Made by a program: the position numbers and the translations under genes
Source of the DNA: Proteus columbae
GTDB taxonomy: Bacteria; Pseudomonadota; Gammaproteobacteria; Enterobacterales; Enterobacteriaceae
Direction of reading: 5' to 3'
Assembly: GCF_009914335.1 (NCBI RefSeq)
Contig: NZ_CP043925.1
Coordinates: 2,356,001-2,420,000, forward strand
Length of the DNA stretch: 64,000 bases
In this document: positions 61,822 to 64,000 of the stretch, one piece after another
How positions within the stretch are numbered: the first letter of the stretch is position 1
Layout of the letters: the number at the start of each line of letters is the position of its first letter
The notes under the pieces: model-generated
Databases searched by the model: none
Told to the model about the DNA's origin: nothing
The model's input: only the letters and a program-made list of their open reading frames with translations

Positions 61822-61937
61822 ACATATCTGGTTTTCCCTGATATTGATACATTGTTTTATTGATAATTTATCTCGTTATTAACACTATTCCCGAGAGTTT
61901 ATGCCGACATAACTCCTAGCGTGTCGGCTTTTTTTTT
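61822..61937 (+). ncRNA. Candidate Fur-controlled small RNA (unit 7)
   Basis: About 115 bases from the predicted start to the end of a strong terminator contain no open frame of note. Promoter with Fur core, short transcript and terminator form the same layout as ryhB. I do not see the RyhB core sequence, so homology is not claimed. The transcript would run opposite to the late operon, between two small phage genes. Confidence 0.45.
61903..61937 (+). terminator. Plus-strand terminator 7
   Basis: GCCGACA / TGTCGGC stem followed by nine T residues. The only protein gene nearby is on the other strand and ends at 61951. Confidence 0.9.
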
Positions 61938-61950
61938 GCTCAAATTTAAG

Positions 61951-62184
61951 CTAGCCTCGGCAAATAACACGAACAGTATCTCCAGTCACTGTTGTAATGT
62001 AGGCTTGGTCTGTACGCTTAATATCAAACGATGGAATAGAGTCTTTTTTTGTGTGTTCGACTCGCGCTACGATATCTTTATTTCCAGGCTCAGGATAAAA
62101 CTCTAAGCGATACATTTCGCCTAAGTGGTGAACCTCCTCTACTTTACGGCCTTCACGTTCAGTAATTAATTTAAGTGCGTACAT
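61951..62184 (-). CDS. Hypothetical small phage protein
   Basis: The 77-residue protein begins MYALKLITEREGRKVEEVHH and is beta-rich, ending GDTVRVICRG. Not recognised; similar short MYALKLI proteins occur beside lysis genes in enterobacterial prophages as I recall. AAGGAA lies upstream of the ATG. Confidence 0.65.
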   Translation of the reverse strand: MYALKLITEREGRKVEEVHHLGEMYRLEFYPEPGNKDIVARVEHTKKDSIPSFDIKRTDQAYITTVTGDTVRVICRG

Positions 62185-62212
62185 ACATTCGTTCCTTATT
62201 TTAGATAATAAA

Positions 62213-62234
62213 AAAGACCGCCTAAGCGATCTTT
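62213..62234 (-). terminator. Minus-strand terminator between two small late genes
   Basis: AAAGATCGC / GCGGTCTTT stem with a T run on the minus strand. It follows the Cys-rich protein gene. Confidence 0.7.
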
Positions 62235-62256
62235 GATTAATTCACACATTTTTTAT

Positions 62257-62469
62257 TTATGATGTATGGCATTCACTACAGCACCAATAACAACCATCAG
62301 CAGTTCTATAACCATTAACCTTTGCTTGAGAAACAGCCTGAGCACAACTGGTAAAATAACCTAAATATTGCCGGTTTGACGCATTAGGCATATGGTCGCA
62401 ACCATCTTGATGAACCTCATAATCACCATGATTATCAGTAGATGTATGAACATAGTAATGATGATACAT
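62257..62469 (-). CDS. Small Cys/His-rich phage protein
   Basis: The 70-residue protein has histidines near the N-terminus and the pattern HGDYEVHQDGCDHMPNASNR, FTSCAQAVSQAK, and a terminal DGCYWCCSECHTS. The cysteines suggest metal binding. I remember a widespread family with the same HEVH..GC ... GCYWCC.ECH ending but no known function. AGGTAT lies before the ATG. Confidence 0.7.
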   Translation of the reverse strand: MYHHYYVHTSTDNHGDYEVHQDGCDHMPNASNRQYLGYFTSCAQAVSQAKVNGYRTADGCYWCCSECHTS

Positions 62470-62678
62470 AAATACCTCTTATTGTTGTGTACACAAAGAG
62501 ATAATATGTTAAATAGTTAAGTTGTTCTTACCCTTAGCTCACATATCAAAGATCTATCTGGTAATTTTGGATAAATAAACTTGCAAGGATTACTTACAGG
62601 TTGAAATAACGTCATTGGAACTCATCAAGATAATATCAATAAATTAACCTATGATCCCCCATCTATGAAGGTAATGCC

Positions 62679-62813
62679 TTAGAACTCAGGAGAATTAAAG
62701 CTTCTGCTCCTCTCTTTGCGCTCTTCTTCTGACAACTTATCGTGCTCGGTGTAAAGTTTAGCTTTAACTAAATCAGCTATAGCTGGATATTTAGAATCCA
62801 TCGAATTCTTCAT
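62679..62813 (-). CDS. Small 44-residue phage protein
   Basis: The frame starts with ATG at 62813, behind CTGGAG, and reads MKNSMDSKYPAIADLVKAKL then a charged helical part (SEEERKERSRSF) ending NSPEF. Good ribosome binding site, clean codon pattern and position between the tR'-like terminator and the next late gene support it. No known family. Confidence 0.6.
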   Translation of the reverse strand: MKNSMDSKYPAIADLVKAKLYTEHDKLSEEERKERSRSFNSPEF

Positions 62814-62832
62814 ACATATAAACTCCAGATAA

Positions 62833-62857
62833 CAAAAAACCCCGCCGAAGCGAGGTT
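62833..62857 (-). terminator. tR'-like terminator downstream of the Q-like gene
   Basis: The GC-rich stem AACCTCGCTTCGGCGGGGTT is followed by a T run on the minus strand, 50 bases after the antiterminator gene. This is where lambdoid phages place the terminator that Q overrides. Confidence 0.8.
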
Positions 62858-62905
62858 CATAAGTTGGTTGACCTTGATGTCAGTCTTATCACAATATCAA
62901 TTATC

Positions 62906-63307
62906 TTACGATCGTAAAGTCTTAAAACGATTTTTTTCTACATATCGATCCATTTCTAATGGAACCTCAAGCATCATCAACATTCCTTCAATGATACCTT
63001 CCGCTTTTTGTAGTTTTTTTCCAATATAAGTATCAGAACAATGATGTTTTTCTGCTAACTGAATGAAGGTCATTCCAAACAAATAATAATCGACCAATAG
63101 ATCATGCATATCACTACTTTTTTTATTTAATTGAGCCATACAACTGGAAATTATCATTGCATCATCTTCACTGCACTGAGGACGGGATTTCACTTTATTA
63201 GGTATTAATCCTTTAAAACCTGCAGCGATAGAATACCATTGAACTGATTCAGTATTATCAGCACACCACGCTCCCCAACGTGATAAAACTTCCTGTATAT
63301 CTCTCAT
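62906..63307 (-). CDS. Antiterminator Q-like protein
   Basis: The 133-residue protein begins [20 protein letters not shown] and has [20 protein letters not shown] followed by [19 protein letters not shown], a sigma-region-4-like helix-turn-helix; this is the pattern of the short Q family (Phage_antitermQ). It would allow late transcription through the terminator just downstream. The start at 63307 has GGGAG upstream. Confidence 0.82.
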   Translation of the reverse strand: MRDIQEVLSRWGAWCADNTESVQWYSIAAGFKGLIPNKVKSRPQCSEDDAMIISSCMAQLNKKSSDMHDLLVDYYLFGMTFIQLAEKHHCSDTYIGKKLQKAEGIIEGMLMMLEVPLEMDRYVEKNRFKTLRS

Positions 63308-63334
63308 GCTAATACTCCCAGCTCTGTACACACG

Positions 63335-64000
63335 TTAAACCAATGCCCTCATTCCTAATGAGCGGTTTAGAAAAGAAAATAATAATTCGAGTTGATTACC
63401 ATAAGTGGCTTCCCACAACTTGGGATCACGATGTAACTCATCATGATGTTGCCGACATAATGGAATAGTGAATAAGTCATGAACTTTCGTTCCCATACCT
63501 CCCATACCATGGCCGATAATGTGATGTGGATCGTCAGCTTGTTGTCCGCAAACACAACAAGGCTGTGTTTTCACCCATTGAAGCCATTGGGAATTCTCCC
63601 AACGTTGTATTTTAGGTTTCAAAAGGAATGACGCTAGTGGCTCAGGATCGATAGCAACTTTTATGACTGGTCTTATCGTGTCTAATCGTTCATTCATTGT
63701 TGATAGTGCTGTTACATTGCTTGGAATAATATCTGCTTCAGGAAAACCACCATGTACCCTGCGCTCTTTAGGTTTTTCAGACCAATCCAAAATTTGACGT
63801 AATATCGCATCAGGTAATTCATCAACCAAGTTATGCATCACAGCAAATGAGAAAAAATCGGGTATTGTCAGCTGGTGGCCACTATCTAATCTCAAACGAC
63901 TACGAATAGTGTCTACCATCCAAGCAATACGATTTTTATGAGCCAATTCAGCAACCCACTCAGCTGATGAATGGCGAATATGATTATCATGGTACCAACA
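63335..64000 (-). CDS. DUF968 protein with HNH-like zinc motif (5' end beyond window)
   Basis: The frame is open to the last base, so the N-terminus is missing; 221 residues are present. The C-terminal part has QPCCVCGQQADDPHHIIGHG, MGTKVHDLFTIPLCRQHHDE and LHRDPKLWEATYGNQLELLF, the DUF968 pattern, with a CxxC...H...H arrangement like HNH nucleases. In lambdoid phages DUF968 genes stand in the nin region just before Q; a recombination or repair role is proposed for relatives. Confidence 0.85.
   Translation of the reverse strand, partial: CWYHDNHIRHSSAEWVAELAHKNRIAWMVDTIRSRLRLDSGHQLTIPDFFSFAVMHNLVDELPDAILRQILDWSEKPKERRVHGGFPEADIIPSNVTALSTMNERLDTIRPVIKVAIDPEPLASFLLKPKIQRWENSQWLQWVKTQPCCVCGQQADDPHHIIGHGMGGMGTKVHDLFTIPLCRQHHDELHRDPKLWEATYGNQLELLFSFLNRSLGMRALV

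Overview
The window is enterobacterial (Morganellaceae) and most likely from a Proteus species. This rests on protein content recalled from memory rather than a search: the pabB-nudL-sdaA order, a cycA/psiE/mntP block, putP-putA, fliZ-fliA followed by tandem flagellin genes of the Proteus FlaA/FlaB type, a chaperone-usher fimbrial operon, and an MrpJ-type fimbria-linked regulator. Base composition is AT-rich throughout. I cannot assign the species.

Layout. 1-31.46 kb is chromosomal core with accessory islets: partial pabB, nudL, sdaA (with an IS3-family element inserted between the gene and its terminator), a manganese riboswitch and mntP, rlmA, psiE, two universal stress proteins flanking an MBL-fold hydrolase, cycA, tRNA-Lys(CTT), a five-gene fimbrial operon read leftward (pilin, chaperone, usher, tip adhesin, second chaperone), a DUF6386-like gene, a MITE-like repeat, two tandem YnfC-like secreted proteins, divergent putP/putA with PutA operator motifs, then fliZ, fliA, an intact flagellin with a good sigma-28 promoter, and a second flagellin that has lost its first ~105 residues at about 31,460.

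31.46-36.6 kb is a very AT-rich accessory segment: a DNA polymerase III theta (HolE/HOT)-like frame with no ordinary start codon, a C-terminal scrap of a tyrosine recombinase, a Slam-like outer-membrane protein (type XI secretion) paired with a lipoprotein carrying ~31 tetrapeptide repeats and a TbpB-like C-terminal barrel, and an MrpJ-like HTH regulator. I read it as cargo at the tail end of a prophage inserted in the second flagellin gene; the other junction lies beyond the window.

36.6-64.0 kb is a siphovirus prophage, every protein gene on the minus strand. In transcription order (right to left): DUF968 protein (cut by the window edge), Q-like antiterminator, tR'-like terminator, small genes, holin, SAR-type endolysin, Rz/Rz1, a long gene-poor interval, KilA-N protein, HNH nuclease, small and large terminase, HK97-type portal, ClpP-like protease and major capsid, head-tail connectors, tail tube, tail chaperones with a -1 slippery site, tape measure, tail tip proteins, a Lom/Ail-like moron, J, and a DUF6453-like protein.

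The most unusual feature is in 57.8-61.95 kb. Although all protein genes there read leftward, seven intrinsic terminators read rightward. Several are preceded at short distance by sigma-70-like promoters with 16-17 bp spacers, and one promoter is overlapped by a near-perfect Fur-box core. This looks like a series of small promoter-RNA-terminator units running antisense to the late operon. The second candidate system is the prophage-flank Slam/repeat-lipoprotein pair next to an MrpJ-like regulator, in an element that appears to have disrupted a flagellin gene.
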